From contig OZ020304.1 of the NCBI GenBank assembly GCA_963971305.1, positions 18,954,103 through 19,018,102 of the forward strand: a DNA stretch of 64,000 bases. The letters run 5' to 3'. Made by a program: the position numbers and the translations under genes. Positions 37,306-48,575 of the stretch are shown piece by piece (the stretch's first letter is position 1; each line of letters begins with the position of its first letter). This DNA is from Arcuatula senhousia. Lineage: Eukaryota; Mollusca; Bivalvia; Mytilida; Mytilidae. The notes below the pieces were generated by a model that made no database searches, was not told the DNA's origin, and worked only from the letters and a program-made list of their open reading frames with translations.

Positions 37306-38270
37306 TATACCAAATTATTGTATGGAATTGAATTGATGAACACCAAAGATGCTCAAATTCAGAAATTGGAAAACTATCAACAATTAACTCTAAAACAACT
37401 TCAGTGGTTACCCGATAGATGTGCGAACTATGCTGTCTATTTACTTTTCGGAGCTGAACCAATTGAACTACTCATAGACAAAAGAAATCCTGATCTTTTT
37501 TGGACAAATATCCCGTGATCCAAAGAACTTGGAATATGAGATAGCGCAGAGACAGATTGCATTGCGATTCATGACATACTAGCTGGTTCTCCCTAGTGAG
37601 AAGAATTCTATTCAAAAACCAACTGCCTAGTGCACTGGAACATGTAGAACTTATACAGAATCCTTTGACAAAAACACAATTGAAAAAGCTATTCGACAGG
37701 AAAACGGGCAACTACTGGCTTAAACAAATCAAAGATGATAAAGAATCTAAGACCAGTCTACGATATCTATCCACCAACCGATGTTCGTTTGGAGAGCCAC
37801 ATCCAATCTGGAAAAGTGTTCCATCAAACCCATTAGATGTACAAAAAGCTGCTATAAAAGCTAACAGGAACTTATACATTACAAACTAATAGAGCTAAGT
37901 TCAACCAGACCGAGGTCAATCCGTTGTGTCCTTTACATGCTTTATGTAAGTAGGCACCTGAATACCGTTAACACTTTTTATAAGTCTGTTACTCTACAAA
38001 AAAAAAGCCAGAGATAAAAATATCACCAAGCTTCTGAACTTCCTGACATCAATAGGCATTTTGATTGATCAAAATAACAGTGAACTGATGTTACAACCAT
38101 TATAGACTGCAGTGTACTGGAATGTCTCCAATATATAGACGACAGCGCCCGAAATCTCATTGAGAAATTCTCTCGAGACCTTATATATGACATTCATATC
38201 ACTCATATCTCCATCATGAACAACACATTTTGATCTCAACAAATGACTCCTCTCATGCACTATGAACATA
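37306..38270 (+). pseudogene. LINE ORF2 C-terminal relic
   Basis: A broken forward frame encodes KLLYGIELMN, KLENYQQLTLKQLQWLPDR and YLLFGAEPIELLIDKRN. After frame shifts it continues with TSLRYLSTNRCSFGEPHPIW, then NRAKFNQTEVNPLCPL and, near 38140, a region resembling the C terminus of bivalve LINE ORF2 proteins. The reverse transcriptase core is absent, so this is a 5'-truncated insertion in the receptor intron. Confidence 0.7.
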
Positions 38271-38862
38271 AATTAACTCTTATTATTATAGAACCTTTTT
38301 TATGAGGGTGCACCTTCCAATATAGGTGGGAATTCCTATACAACAACAACAGCAACAATGGCGATGACCGTATTTAAACCCAATATTGGAAACATATCAT
38401 AAAACCTACTGGAAAACAGTGAGGAAATATTTACATACTATGGAGGAAGGTCGAATAAAATGTGTTGATTAACTTTAGCTGTTTTGATGCCATTTTAAGT
38501 TTTTATTTCATTTTTCCATGGCAACCAGCCTTTTAAATGTTTTTCTTAATTGACAATGTTTTTTAATTCAGGCTCGTTTGCTAACAACCGATTGGGTATA
38601 AACGTATTGCTACAGGTACATATTATTAAAAATTCTAATGTTTATTGCTACAAAGCTTATATGAAAGGCGTTGCTTTTGTATAAGGACATCTGTGAAGTG
38701 CTAGCTTAGATGCCTCTTACGACAAGCATTTGAAGAAGAAATGGAGATTGAATTTAGATAAATTACTTTAATAGATTGAAATAAAGATTTTTTAAGGGAG
38801 TACGAGCTTCAGAATCTCAAGCTTGTACTCCCTTAAAATCATTTTTGCTTAAAATAACTCAC
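38271..38862. other. Intron sequence with a hairpin at 38789-38840
   Basis: The hairpin pairs TTTTAAGGGAGTACGAGCTT with AAGCTTGTACTCCCTTAAAA around a short loop. It lies just downstream of exon 3 on the transcribed strand. The rest is unremarkable. Confidence 0.7.
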
Positions 38863-38977
38863 ATTTCGTATTCTATTTTACATTTGCAAAGATAAACACA
38901 AGACTCCCCATACGAGTTATTGGGACATTTGGTACACATTGTTGCTCCTTCTGATGAAGTTAGACCTACTGGACATT
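38863..38977 (-). CDS. Exon 3 of the MEGF-like receptor (core of the Cys-rich module)
   Basis: The 115-nt exon has acceptor TTTTTTTTCAG and donor GTGAGT, with phase 1 in and phase 2 out. It encodes CPVGLTSSEGATMC, then TKCPNNSYGESC, then VYLCKCKIEYE. The CP-x-G spacing, the second CP, the YG turn and the closing C-x-C are typical of EGF-like and ephrin-receptor-like cysteine-rich repeats. NNS is a candidate N-glycosylation site. The next exon supplies the final two cysteines. Confidence 0.9.
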
Positions 38978-39320
38978 CTGAAAAAAAAGAAAATGTTAAA
39001 AACCCCACGTATCTTCATTACATAATATGCCTTCATGTGAAACAACCATCTTAGTACAATGTGGAAGTGATTTGGACAAACAAAATGTTTCATTTGTGAT
39101 GCAAAAACAAAAATGCACGCTAAATGATTCCGGGTAACCTCAAAGCTTTTTTAGTATTTTTATTTTGCCGGTTTCGACTTTTAAAATTATGATAGAACAG
39201 ACATGGTTAAGTGAGGATTTTTCTTAAACGAGGAATGAGATGCAAAAACTTGATCCACGTGTAAGAAGCTTACCCATAAGGTATTTACAGGATTAAATGA
39301 TACTAAGATGTGCATCTTAT

Positions 39321-39531
39321 TGTCTCCGCCGCAACGCAGAGAGTGGAGTTTTAGATGCTGGGCGTCCGTCTGTCCACCCCACTTTTTTGTAACAGATGTC
39401 TGAGTAGGCTTCCGATACGATATGCAGCTTCCGGTAGGGGTCCCATATGATGGGATGCGTTTTTGGTTCTGTCAATCCCTGTTTAATAAGCCGACTGACA
39501 TATTTTCCCATTCAATGGGGACTTAGAATCT
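39321..39531 (-). mobile_element. Pearl-like single-unit relic
   Basis: Reverse copy of the type at 25476: CTCCGCCGCAACGC end, GGCGTCCGTCTGTCC tract, and CTGTTTAATAAGCCG. Confidence 0.55.
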
Positions 39532-39744
39532 ATTCTTTTTAAGAATGAACACATCTGAATTTTGAGTTCCACATTTTTTCTTTAAGTTCATAGATCGAGA
39601 AATCTATGAGAAGCTTTTATGTCTTGTGAGACCTATAGTCAAGAATGGAACCCAACTATTTTTTTGAAATATAAACAAGAACAGATTCAATTTTTGACGT
39701 GATGTAGGATTAATAAACTATTTAATAGACGTTTGAAGATCTTA

Positions 39745-40170
39745 CCAACACTGTCAGAGCTTAAAATTTGCACCTGCAAAGTTTTGGTCGTTCGGGAGTC
39801 AAACCCATACTGGAACGTCTTGGCAAAACCGCCTGCATTATGTATAGCGCACCAGACCATTCGGCCAGCTAGACTATATTAGATATAACTTTCGCTGAGC
39901 GAGTGATATCTCCTCGTAAACTTAATCTAGGGTTTGTAACAAAGTACATGATGTATGGTGGGAGAAGCTCGGCAAAGTGGCATAGTTCAGAGGATGCGAT
40001 GTCATTTCGACAAGGAATACATCCACACAGAGTAATTATTTTTATATGTACATCTATTCCATGTGACAACTCTTTTTTCCATACACGTCCCTTTGATCTC
40101 ATCAATTTTTGACATAAGCAGGGTTTATAAAGTAATTTATAGACGTCTGAAGGTCTTCCCATCAATGTAC
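39745..40170 (-). mobile_element. tRNA-derived SINE, copy 1
   Basis: On the minus strand an A box TGGCCGAATGG (39857-39867) and a B box GGTTTGACTCC (39795-39805) fit pol III promoter consensus. An upstream region (TCACTCGCTCAGCGAAAG) is shared with copy 2. Confidence 0.65.
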
Positions 40171-40178
40171 GAGCTTAA

Positions 40179-40414
40179 GGGACGGACCATTTAACTTGAA
40201 GGGGGGCTTGGTTTTTTGTTTTGGTCAGAAAATTTTTATTTTCCAAAGGCGGTGCGACAGAATTTTATTTTTCATTATCATCATTATTTTATATGGCAGA
40301 AATCCTTTTTTTCTTACCCTCTGCTGCCAAAATATTTTTTTTCATCAATAATAATTTTCAGAATATTATTTTAGGAAAAAACCAAGGCCCCCCTCAAGTT
40401 AAATGGTCGGTCCC
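40179..40414. mobile_element. PIF/Harbinger-type MITE, copy 4
   Basis: Inverted ends GGGACGGACCATTTAACTTG and AAATGGTCGGTCCC, with TAA on the left and TGA on the right. It sits between two SINE copies. Confidence 0.8.
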
Positions 40415-40419
40415 TGAAT

Positions 40420-40650
40420 TTGCAACTGCAAATTATTTTTGGTCGTTCCTCAGCAAGAGTCGAGCCCATAATAGAACATCTATGGCAACACTGCCTGCAT
40501 AATATACAGCGTCATAGACTTCTCGGCCAACTAGGCGATATAAAATAAACCTTTCGCTGAGCGAGTGATACCTCCTCGTAGGATTAATCAACGTGTATGT
40601 ATGATAGGAGAAGCTTGAAAAGGTGGCGTAGCTCACTCAGTGGATTCGAA
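40420..40650 (-). mobile_element. tRNA-derived SINE, copy 2
   Basis: Same organisation as copy 1: A-box-like TGGCCGAGAAG (40519-40529) and B-box-like GGCTCGACTCT (40456-40466), same strand. Confidence 0.6.
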
Positions 40651-40809
40651 AACAATATTCTGAATGTAGTTAATGCAATAATACATTTTAGCCGGTCCTT
40701 TTATCCATGACAGGGGGAAATACATAAATGTACAAAATTCCAATATAAGTATAGAAATATAGAATTATTTGATAATTCCATACTAACTTGTTTAAATTTT
40801 GATACTTAC

Positions 40810-40877
40810 TTTTGCAGTCTGTTCCATCTCCGTAAAATCTGGCACAACACACATTGCCTAAGGTCTCACTTGAGCTA
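40810..40877 (-). CDS. Exon 2 of the MEGF-like receptor (Cys-rich)
   Basis: The 68-nt exon runs from an acceptor in CGTTTTAG to a GTAAGTATC donor. Phase in is 2 and phase out is 1. It encodes SSSETLGNVCCARFYGDG then TDCK, including the vicinal CC pair seen at the start of many bivalve MEGF-like modules. The acceptor is a tandem TAGTAG (NAGNAG). Using the second AG would remove one codon and keep the frame. Confidence 0.85.
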
Positions 40878-41024
40878 CTAAAACGGGAAAAATCATTTTT
40901 AATGTATCTATTAAATATTTATTGTATTGTTCGTGTAAAACAGCAAGAAATTTTCAAATCATTTTTGACCTTAAATTCCATACCAAGGCCTCGCGTGCTC
41001 GTCAAAAACAAAACAGTGAAAAAA

Positions 41025-41300
41025 TGAAGAAAAGATGTACATATTTTATACATCATATATGTTTATATTTTCACCATTTTGTCTCGACATAGCATCTGCC
41101 TTTTCAAAATCGTAACAAAAAGAACGCATGATGCACATGCATATATTTTATAGATACATCACGTTAAAAATTTTAATTCTTCCCCGTCTTGTCTCGACAT
41201 GTTTTCAAAATTGGGAAAAATGAACGCTTGATGTATTTATTTTATACATCATTTCTTAAACTTAACGTTTTGTCTCAACAAAGCCTTTCAAATTTATGAA
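41025..41300. repeat. Degenerate tandem array, about 105-bp units
   Basis: Three diverged units each contain a TATTTTATA(C/G)ATCA block and TTTTGTCTC(G/A)ACA. Confidence 0.65.
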
Positions 41301-42730
41301 AAGTTATTCAGTTTTGATTAAAATAAATCATATTCTAGTTGGGCTATCGTACAAATCATTTCACCGTATTCACACCGTTCAAACGTATTAATTCAATTTG
41401 GTGAAGTACATGTACATTAAGACACGATGAAATGAGCTCATAACAAGTTGAGACAACGTGTAGCATATTAAAGTTTTGTTCAAATTTCATGTTTCAAATA
41501 AGCTATTTCGTATAAAATCTGATACCGAAAATTCGTTTTGAAGTTAACAATGTATTTATTGAAAAAAATTCCCCTTCCATTAATGTTGTTTTTATCAGAC
41601 AAAAAAGTAAAATAACCCACAATTCTAACATTTGCACATAAAATGCTCGAACAACGTTTTATGACGAACGCATTGTAAAATTAGCTGCTTTGTTGTATAT
41701 TTCATTCATTAAGCTGTCTATGTGTGCCAAAAAAAATCTTTATTTTGTTTAATGTATTATTCAAACAAAACGGTATGGTCAAAGAAAATGAGACACGGTG
41801 TGATGCAATCCTATGACACAATGATACGCTGAAAAGACATCATGTAAGACACTGTGAAATGCATGCCTTAAATACGTTTTTCATCTAAATTATCATGATT
41901 TAGAATATGCCAATGTATCAATGTTTTGTAAAAGAATTTGAAATAATTGGAATTATGTTTTGGTTCAAATTTGATCGATTTTACTTGAACACATTCCTTG
42001 TATATGTTACAGGCATTTTCTTAATTTATTTTGTTAAATGACTGATTTTTTTAGACATTCTATAAAATAACTAACTGGAATGAGTATTATATCAAATGCC
42101 TGAAAATCATTTTGAAAAGGCACTTTAAACAAAAATTCAAGAAATTGCCTTAAATGCATTTGCCTCAGAAGTTCTTAGCACTGAACTTATTTAAGACACA
42201 TGTAGTGACCAAGAATTAGTTTGATATACTGACTACATGCATATGTGATTTACTAACTGACCAATGTTTAAGAATATTTCAAATATCATTCTTTGTCCAA
42301 AATTGTCAAAGTTCTGGATGGATTGAAAACACAATTTCAATCGATACTTTTAGCACCAGGCCCAGTGGTCATTCTTTTGGAATATAGCTAGGCTGGTCCC
42401 GCTAGTAAAACATATACAAATGTATATACGATCGAAACGGGCTTCTTGTGACTTTGAACTTTTTTACTGCGCTCTTCAAGAATCTGGTTGGGCACGCTCT
42501 TACGATAGCGTCATCTGGCGAATATAAAACTTCACAAGAGTCATTTTATCTTTATTCTTCGGCTTGTGAATTTTTCATATTTTTTTCAATCCAATTCTGT
42601 ATTCCAATTTTTAATTTTATTCATTTCCCCTAAATATATTAGTTATTAGAAATACTACAGTTTTATTGCAATATAAAATTTAATTTATTTTACGTTGAAA
42701 ATTATTGATGGCTTTATCATTTTCCGTTGA
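41301..42730. other. Intron sequence without recognised features
   Basis: AT-rich; no supported gene or repeat partner. Confidence 0.5.
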
Positions 42731-42737
42731 AATGACA

Positions 42738-42812
42738 TGAATGGAGTGTGGTCAAAATGTAGAGAGTAGCTTATCTTTTACGTGCGCTACTCTCTACGTT
42801 TTAACCACATAT
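42738..42812. repeat. 23-bp stem hairpin
   Basis: GTGGTCAAAATGTAGAGAGT and its complement pair around a 15-nt loop, with partial extension outward. Confidence 0.8.
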
Positions 42813-43225
42813 GTCATAGATCCGAAATAATAATAAAAACATAAAGCAGTCTAATCCCCTCGCCTGTTTCATTAAATTCAAGTCAAAAAGACCAAAATCT
42901 GCAAGAATCTATCGGTTACACCCAAGATATACTATATCTATCAAATATCGTTCCTGTACCACTTGCGGTTACTGAGATATGGACCTTAAACAAAACTTGA
43001 ATCAGAAAATGTATATCAAGGTGACCTTATTTTAGTACCGATGCTGATAACTTTCAAAGATGTTCTTACTGACATCTCGCATCTCTCTTTCAGTTGCATT
43101 TGCTGGGATGTCGACTATAACATAAACTTAAACCTAAGTCATTCATGCAGAAAATGTTGGTCAAGGTTACTTAAAGATTTATCCATTCCTCATTTCTGCT
43201 TTGTGACAAGTGTTATTATAACATA

Positions 43226-43600
43226 AAGGACAAGGTATGATAAGGGCTATTTTTGGCCCCTTTTTCAAAAATGAAATTTTATGCTAAAATGTTGATTTAT
43301 AGGATATTAAGTAATTAAAGTTTATAAATTTAATTGTTTTGAACAAATAAAAGATCAAATCTGATCGTAGCACTTGATCAAACTTGATGAAAAAGGGGCT
43401 CTTTCTCAAAATTACTAAAATTTCGGTAGATATTTGTATGTTTCTGGCTAAAATAACTATGAGCGGACAAGCGGCCCACAAAAATATTTTAACTGTGGAT
43501 TTGGCATACGAAAACTAATGTTTACAGAAATTATCTTTGTGGGCCGCAGGTCCGCTCATATTTAAATCTCATAAAAACTGTTGTCATTTTAACAATTTTA
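43226..43600. repeat. Foldback repeat region
   Basis: ATGAGCGGAC...GCGGCCCACAAA and TTTGTGGGCCGC...GTCCGCTCAT are inverted (about 43458-43560). A second inverted pair GGCCCCTTTTTC / GAAAAAGGGGC lies at about 43254 and 43390. Confidence 0.65.
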
Positions 43601-43829
43601 AGCCAATTTTGCAACATTTCATAGTTCTGTCATTTTGTGCACATGCGTAATTATGCAATTTGTCAAATTTTCAAAAAAATTTTGCCTGTTCCAAAAAATA
43701 TAGCATCTGAATCACAAAATCACACAGTTATAATTCAATATTCCAATTTTGGAAAAATTGTCCAATTTAGGGGGCCAATTTGTGCTCTTATCCTATCTTG
43801 TCCTTTCCGAATTCAAATTCAAAATTGTT

Positions 43830-44070
43830 TAAAACACAAGGTTTCTTTCCTTGTACTGCACATGGTCGATTTCCTCGGTGCTGGATTTTGGCTTCTCTGT
43901 TCGAACCTTTTGGCTTTGAGTACTTTTCATTTGAAACTTTGGTTATTGACCTTCCAATGTTTCGATTTAAATGCAGCTGAAGAGAGTTTATCCCTTGAAA
44001 TATTGATATACAGCTAAGCCAAATTATCCGGTTTTATACCCGTTTTGGTATCTGTATTGAAAACATTCAA
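43830..44070 (+). repeat. Interspersed repeat family R, copy 2
   Basis: Shares TTGTTTAAAACAC, TTTCTTTCCTTGTAC, GGTGCTGGATTT and the ATACAGCTAAGCCAAATTA region with the copy at 45125. Confidence 0.7.
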
Positions 44071-44223
44071 CATTTTGTATAACTTTATCGACGAAATTGG
44101 TCATGTGATGTTATAAAAACTTGAAGTAAAAGTAAAGGCTTAATTAAGTTACTTTTCAACCAAAAAGAGATTCATATATGCGATTAATAATACACATAAC
44201 AAGAGTTATTAATATGTACTTAC

Positions 44224-44270
44224 CATACGCCAACGTTGTCATTTTGGGAAAATACGCCTTTTATACTGGC
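44224..44270 (-). CDS. Exon 1 (first found) of the MEGF-like receptor
   Basis: This 47-nt exon sits between a pyrimidine-rich acceptor ending TTTTTCAG and a GTAAGT donor. It opens at a codon boundary and encodes ASIKGVFSQNDNVGV plus two bases (TG) of a Cys codon completed by the next exon. It looks like the start of the mature ectodomain just after a signal peptide, whose exon should lie further right and end in phase 0. I searched the right side of the window for a hydrophobic leader exon with a phase-0 donor and found none that was convincing. Confidence 0.75.
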
Positions 44271-44688
44271 CTGAAAAAGTATCAGAATAAAATATGTTCG
44301 TAACATCTTTACATATTCATGACAAATGAACCAAAAACAAGGAAATAGAGGATATATATATATGAATACTAAATAGAGGAAATACATAATTTAGAATTGC
44401 GACCAAGTACGATTCGAGGAAACAAAATGTGTAACGTAACATCCGCAATTCAACGCACAAAATATTTGTTTTGTGCGTGTGTGTGTGTATTAACTACAGA
44501 AATTTTGTGAAGTTCACTCCTATTTCTTTTTTTGTTTGTTTATTTTTTGTGGGAGGAGAGTTAGATATTTTCTATCTTGAGAGCAAGTTGTCAGTTTGTT
44601 ATTGTTTTTCTTTACTGGGTTTGACATATTCAAAGAAAAACTTTGCAACGGGACGTAAATCGAAACCATGTACAGACCACAGGAGTAG

Positions 44689-45013
44689 GGGTCAATTTTT
44701 TAGTCGATATAAATGACCAAAATTCAAGCCCCTGTGGTACAGACAGATTGGACTTATAGTGTACAAGTTCATGTTACCCTAAAACATTTCATGTGAGCCA
44801 CAAAACAATATGTAAACGTAGCGCTCTGTCATCAACCATGTTCTGTTTGAAGATTTGCTTCTTGTGTCGATTTCATGCATTATATATGTCAGTAGACTAG
44901 GACTTTCCCTGAGCCAGGAATTTAAATTGCACTTTTTGATTTTTTTTCCAACATATCAAGGTACACGGGGACTTAAATTCTGGTCATTTATATCGACTAA
45001 AACATCGACCCAA
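44689..45013. mobile_element. Foldback MITE
   Basis: Arms of about 52 bp, both containing GGTCATTTATATCGACTAAA in opposite orientation (left about 44689-44740, right about 44958-45013). Interior non-coding. Confidence 0.75.
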
Positions 45014-45124
45014 GTAGGGATAACCGCTACTGGTGGACCAGAGTTACCCGAGCCTGGTCGTCAGACTCTGACACTTATTTACCAATTAAATTTAATACTA
45101 TTTTTTTGTTCCATTTATTAAATT

Positions 45125-45372
45125 CAAAATTGTTTAAAACACCAGGTTTCTTTCCTTGTACATCACATGGTCGCTATCCTTGGTGCTGGATTTGGCTTCC
45201 CTGTTCGAACTTTTTCGGTTTCGAGTACTTTTCGTTGTCCAATACTTTTGGGTTTCGACTTTCCAATGTTCTGATTCAAATGCTGCTGATGAGATGTTAC
45301 TCCTTGAAAAACGCATATACAGCATAGCCAAATTACCCGTTTTGTACCTGTTTTGGTATTTGTATTAAGCAA
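45125..45372 (+). repeat. Interspersed repeat family R, copy 3
   Basis: Most complete plus-strand copy of the family at 7345 and 43830; a further fragment (GGTTCATATCCATGGTGCTGG) is at 45766-45870. Confidence 0.7.
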
Positions 45373-45500
45373 CCCATAAACTTGTTTCTTTTTCTCTGAT
45401 GTACGAAAAACATGACAAATGTGGAAAAACGCATAGAAAAAAGATGATCCACATTTTTATAAGCAGTTACCATAAAAGTGTATAATTATAATTTAAATAA

Positions 45501-45725
45501 GAGGGGACCCCCGCCTGTAGAGAGGGAAAACAATTAAATGGCCTCGTTAAACAGGAACATCCAACATTATGGGGCCCTAAGCTGCGTATCAAATATCAAA
45601 AGCCAACGATTGATAGTTGCTGAGAAATCTTACGAAAAGTGTGATGAACGCACTCAAGCACCACACGCACACCAAGTATTTCTGTGTCCCTGTTTCGCGC
45701 TGTGGCCAGGAAAAAGAGAGAAACT
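45501..45725 (+). mobile_element. Pearl-like single-unit relic
   Basis: CCCCCGCC start, CTCGTTAAACAGGAAC, ATCAAATATCAAAAGCC and TGTCCCTGTTTCGCGCTG as in the element at 25476. Confidence 0.6.
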
Positions 45726-46559
45726 ATGCAAGAAGAAAAAATAATAAAACACGCCAGATTTCTTCTATTGTACTGCACATGGTTCATATCCATGGTGCTG
45801 GACTTGGCTTTCCCTTTCGAATGATTTTGGTTTTGAGTACTTTTGGTTTTTTACTCTATCCTATAAACGATTTAAACACTCCGCTTTTGCTTGAATACTA
45901 TCGCAAAGTGTTTCCGAACATATTTCATCATCATCAAGACTCATTTTTTCCGAAATTCCATACTTCACCAAAAAAAAAAAAAAAAACAGATAGCATTTCA
46001 ATGTGTTGTCTGTAGCAGCAAGTGTTACGGTCTTTTTGTCTAACAGATGTAACAAAAAAAAAAACGGCTTACAACTCTCAAATAATCGTTGTGACATTTG
46101 TAAATCTGGATGTTTTGATTTAAAGTCCAGGAAAACTTCGGTTTGTGTTTGGTGCGAAACATATTCTTAAGAACCTTTTCTTGATCGTTTAATATCATTT
46201 TTATTTGGACTAGTTTCAGATATATTTGATGACACCCAAAAGTTATTAACAAGTCGTTTTGTTTCCGCTTAGGTTGCATCAGAATGAGTCTTTCTTATGG
46301 TGTACTGAAAACATTATTTTTTCTAATTTAGGAAATAATGTCCGGATCCTATGACCACCAGACAAGCGACGAGGTTCAAGCCCTATTTTCTGAGCTACTT
46401 TCTTTTCATCTCCTTTATCAAATTTGGAGACTGACAGTATCAGAGGACTTTATTACAGGAATTGATGATTTAAATAACTGTCCAAATATTCCACCAAATT
46501 GGTACGATGGTCGTAAATGCAGTTTTTCTTATTTGAATGGGCAACGAAGTCTTAAATAT

Positions 46560-46990
46560 TGTCCAAAACCTTTTCAGAGAAAGATTTGTCTCTTTTTCAA
46601 GCACACGTTTAGCTGTAGGTGAGCTGTCTATGTATTTTTCAAGAATGGCGGTTTTCTTTTCTGGTGTGGACGGTAATGCGTTTTTTCAATTTCTTCAAAG
46701 CTCTGCATTTTTCTATTTTATTACTAAAAGGTTCACAGTATCAACCTGGTCTGCCTCATTACCTTTGCGTGTTTTTACTTTTTCGCGGTGTTTGAGTTTA
46801 AATTGTTTTTGTTTTTCTCTTCCCTATCCTTAATCTTTTGACGCTGATCTCTGAAATCTCATGTTTTGGATTTTTTCTATTTTCATTAATTTTGTTTGCA
46901 CGCTTTTCGTGACTTTTTTTCATTATTTCTTTCCGTTTTAACCTTTTCGACTCTTTGTAGTATTTCGCTCTTTTTAACGAATTTGACAAA
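46560..46990 (-). pseudogene. Lys/Arg-rich coding relic, probably transposon-derived
   Basis: On the minus strand a basic frame (KYYKESKRLKRKEIMKKS onward) is followed, after a break, by ALPSTPEKKTAILEKYIDSS and a PTAKRVLEKETNLS block. The second block reads like conserved protein rather than chance sequence. I cannot name the family. Confidence 0.4.
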
Positions 46991-47555
46991 TTTAGTTGAT
47001 CTAAAAAATATTTAAATTTAGTAAATTAGTTCGAGTTAGATTTTGATTTGTTTTTCTTTCAATAAATAAAAAAAAACATGTTCTTGCCGGTGTAAACGTC
47101 ATGAATCACGCTATAAATAACGTTTTAGCGTAATACCCCCTTCACATATACGAGATTTCCTTACGAGCTCTTACTTTTACTCATACAAGATTTTTTTAGA
47201 ATGATACTACGTAGTTGTTTTTATGCTAAATGTTAGTCTTTCCAAAGTAATGAACTTTAGCTTAATGCCAACAATCGCGGAAAAATATTTAAGTAAACTC
47301 TCAAAAACCTGCTGAAATTTACTCACTCACCACTCTGCGAAATCTGCCCAAAATCTACGAATCCCATTTTTCTTGAAAATCGCCTTTTTACTCTTTTGCA
47401 ATCGATATTATGAGAATGACGTCACAATTTACGTTATTGCTTTATTCAAAATTTCACAAAGTTCAGACTTAGAACAAGACCACAAGACCGTTTTGTTAGT
47501 ACGGATTGCGGAAGTTATATTACGCCGGACATGCGTTTTTTTCACGAATTTACAG
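46991..47555. other. No recognised feature
   Basis: AT-rich; no supported gene. Confidence 0.5.
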
Positions 47556-47559
47556 AGTT

Positions 47560-47735
47560 AAGTTTGAAACGTCTGAGTATAATGTTGTTACGACTGAGTA
47601 TGTCGTATCGACTGAGTATAATGTTGCAACGACTGGGTATAAACATGATAAAGTTGTAATGACTGAGAATAATGTTGCAACGACTGAGTATAAAGTTGTA
47701 ATGACTGAGTATAATATAGTTATGACCGAGTAAAA
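47560..47735. repeat. Minisatellite built on ACTGAGTATAATGTTG
   Basis: About eight variants, mostly 18-21 bp. The lengths keep frame, so both strands stay open (for example TEYNVAT-like heptads). This looks like a repeat artefact rather than a gene. Confidence 0.85.
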
Positions 47736-48000
47736 TGATGGTAACCAACATAAGGCAGTGTGTTCCAGAAGACCATTCGGGAACTCCAAGGTATTCATAC
47801 ACAAAAAAGTCTGTGTCGTTGTGTGTGTTATCAAAAAGTAACTGATTTAATATAGTTTGACGGTCTTTTCTGCTCATCTACAAAAAAAAAAGTTGCACAT
47901 TGACACCCATTTGTTTGACGAATTGATTGAGTTTATGAAAAAAATGTTTAAATTGCTCTTTATCCTTTTAAGTTTGTTGAGTTCAATAATACTTTTCCCA

Positions 48001-48430
48001 ATCAATCAATCAATCAATCAATCAAAGTTTTATTTTAAATCGATGCATATATAACAGTGTAACACAAGCTCTAATGAGCTTTTAAATCGACTATACACAT
48101 TACAAAACATGACATACAAATATACACAGACAATAACAATGCATGCATACATAAATAAATACACATAGTTAATTAAGACATGACATAAAAGCTATATAAG
48201 TTATGCGAAGAAGTTATCATGCATTATTATAGAAGCACAGCATTAGTAAAAATGCTGTTGGTACGCACAGAACAGCAGTAGTACTGATGCAGAAAGCTTG
48301 AAAAGGATGCCAGGCCACGAGCCAACCTGTAATTCCTGCCTTACTGCATCAGTTATATATATATATAAAAAAGATATAAAAAAGAGGTCTAGTTTAGCAA
48401 CTAAAAGCATTAAATAAATGTAGAAAAACA
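48001..48430 (-). mobile_element. LINE-like 3' end with (ATTG)n tail
   Basis: An AATC run at 48001-48025 would be an ATTG tail on the minus strand. It is followed by about 0.4 kb of non-coding sequence; no protein remnant was recognised. Confidence 0.45.
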
Positions 48431-48575
48431 TTGAAATAAAATTATATTTTCAAATTGCCATCAAATATTTCCATAAAATTTACCCGTAATTGCTAGAGAT
48501 ATATGTTGTTCCCGGTGGTCTTTATTGCAGTCAAGTTACCAACAATTATATCATCTGGAACAAAGACTTATGAAA

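Larger units (their letters stand above)
11629..44270 (-). other. Host gene: short MEGF/EGF-like single-pass membrane receptor, eight exons found, 5' end missing
   Basis: Eight exons on the minus strand join in phase to 828 nt, which is 275 codons plus TAA. Order of parts: a cysteine-rich ectodomain (residues about 16-84, twelve Cys, with CP-G-C-CP-YG-C-C-C-V-GC spacing), a Ser/Thr/Asn stalk (85-114), a transmembrane helix (about 116-137), and a cytoplasmic tail (138-275) that is acidic in the middle and carries YASI and YNHL motifs. The pattern resembles the EGF-like modules of MEGF10/CED-1-type and scavenger receptor F proteins, here as one short module. That suggests a surface recognition or adhesion receptor; the function is inferred. 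Introns have GT-AG ends throughout. No signal-peptide exon was found upstream of 44270, so the N terminus is unknown. A possible poly(A) signal (AATAAA on the minus strand) lies at 11249-11254. Introns are filled with transposons. Confidence 0.85.

Noticed and set aside
43637..44017. 126-residue open frame
   Set aside because: It overlaps interspersed repeat family R and is not open in the other copies.
45279..45312. CTGATGAG...GAAA as a fifth hammerhead
   Set aside because: The sequence between CTGATGA and GAAA cannot form stem II next to the core, and the equivalent site in the 43830 copy lacks CTGATGA.
47315..47370. ATG-containing minus-strand exon with GTGAGT donor as the receptor start
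   Set aside because: It ends in phase 1 while exon 1 needs phase 0, and the peptide is not hydrophobic.
47542..47877. 111-residue minus-strand frame with regular heptads
   Set aside because: Produced by the minisatellite at 47560-47735; the opposite strand is equally open.
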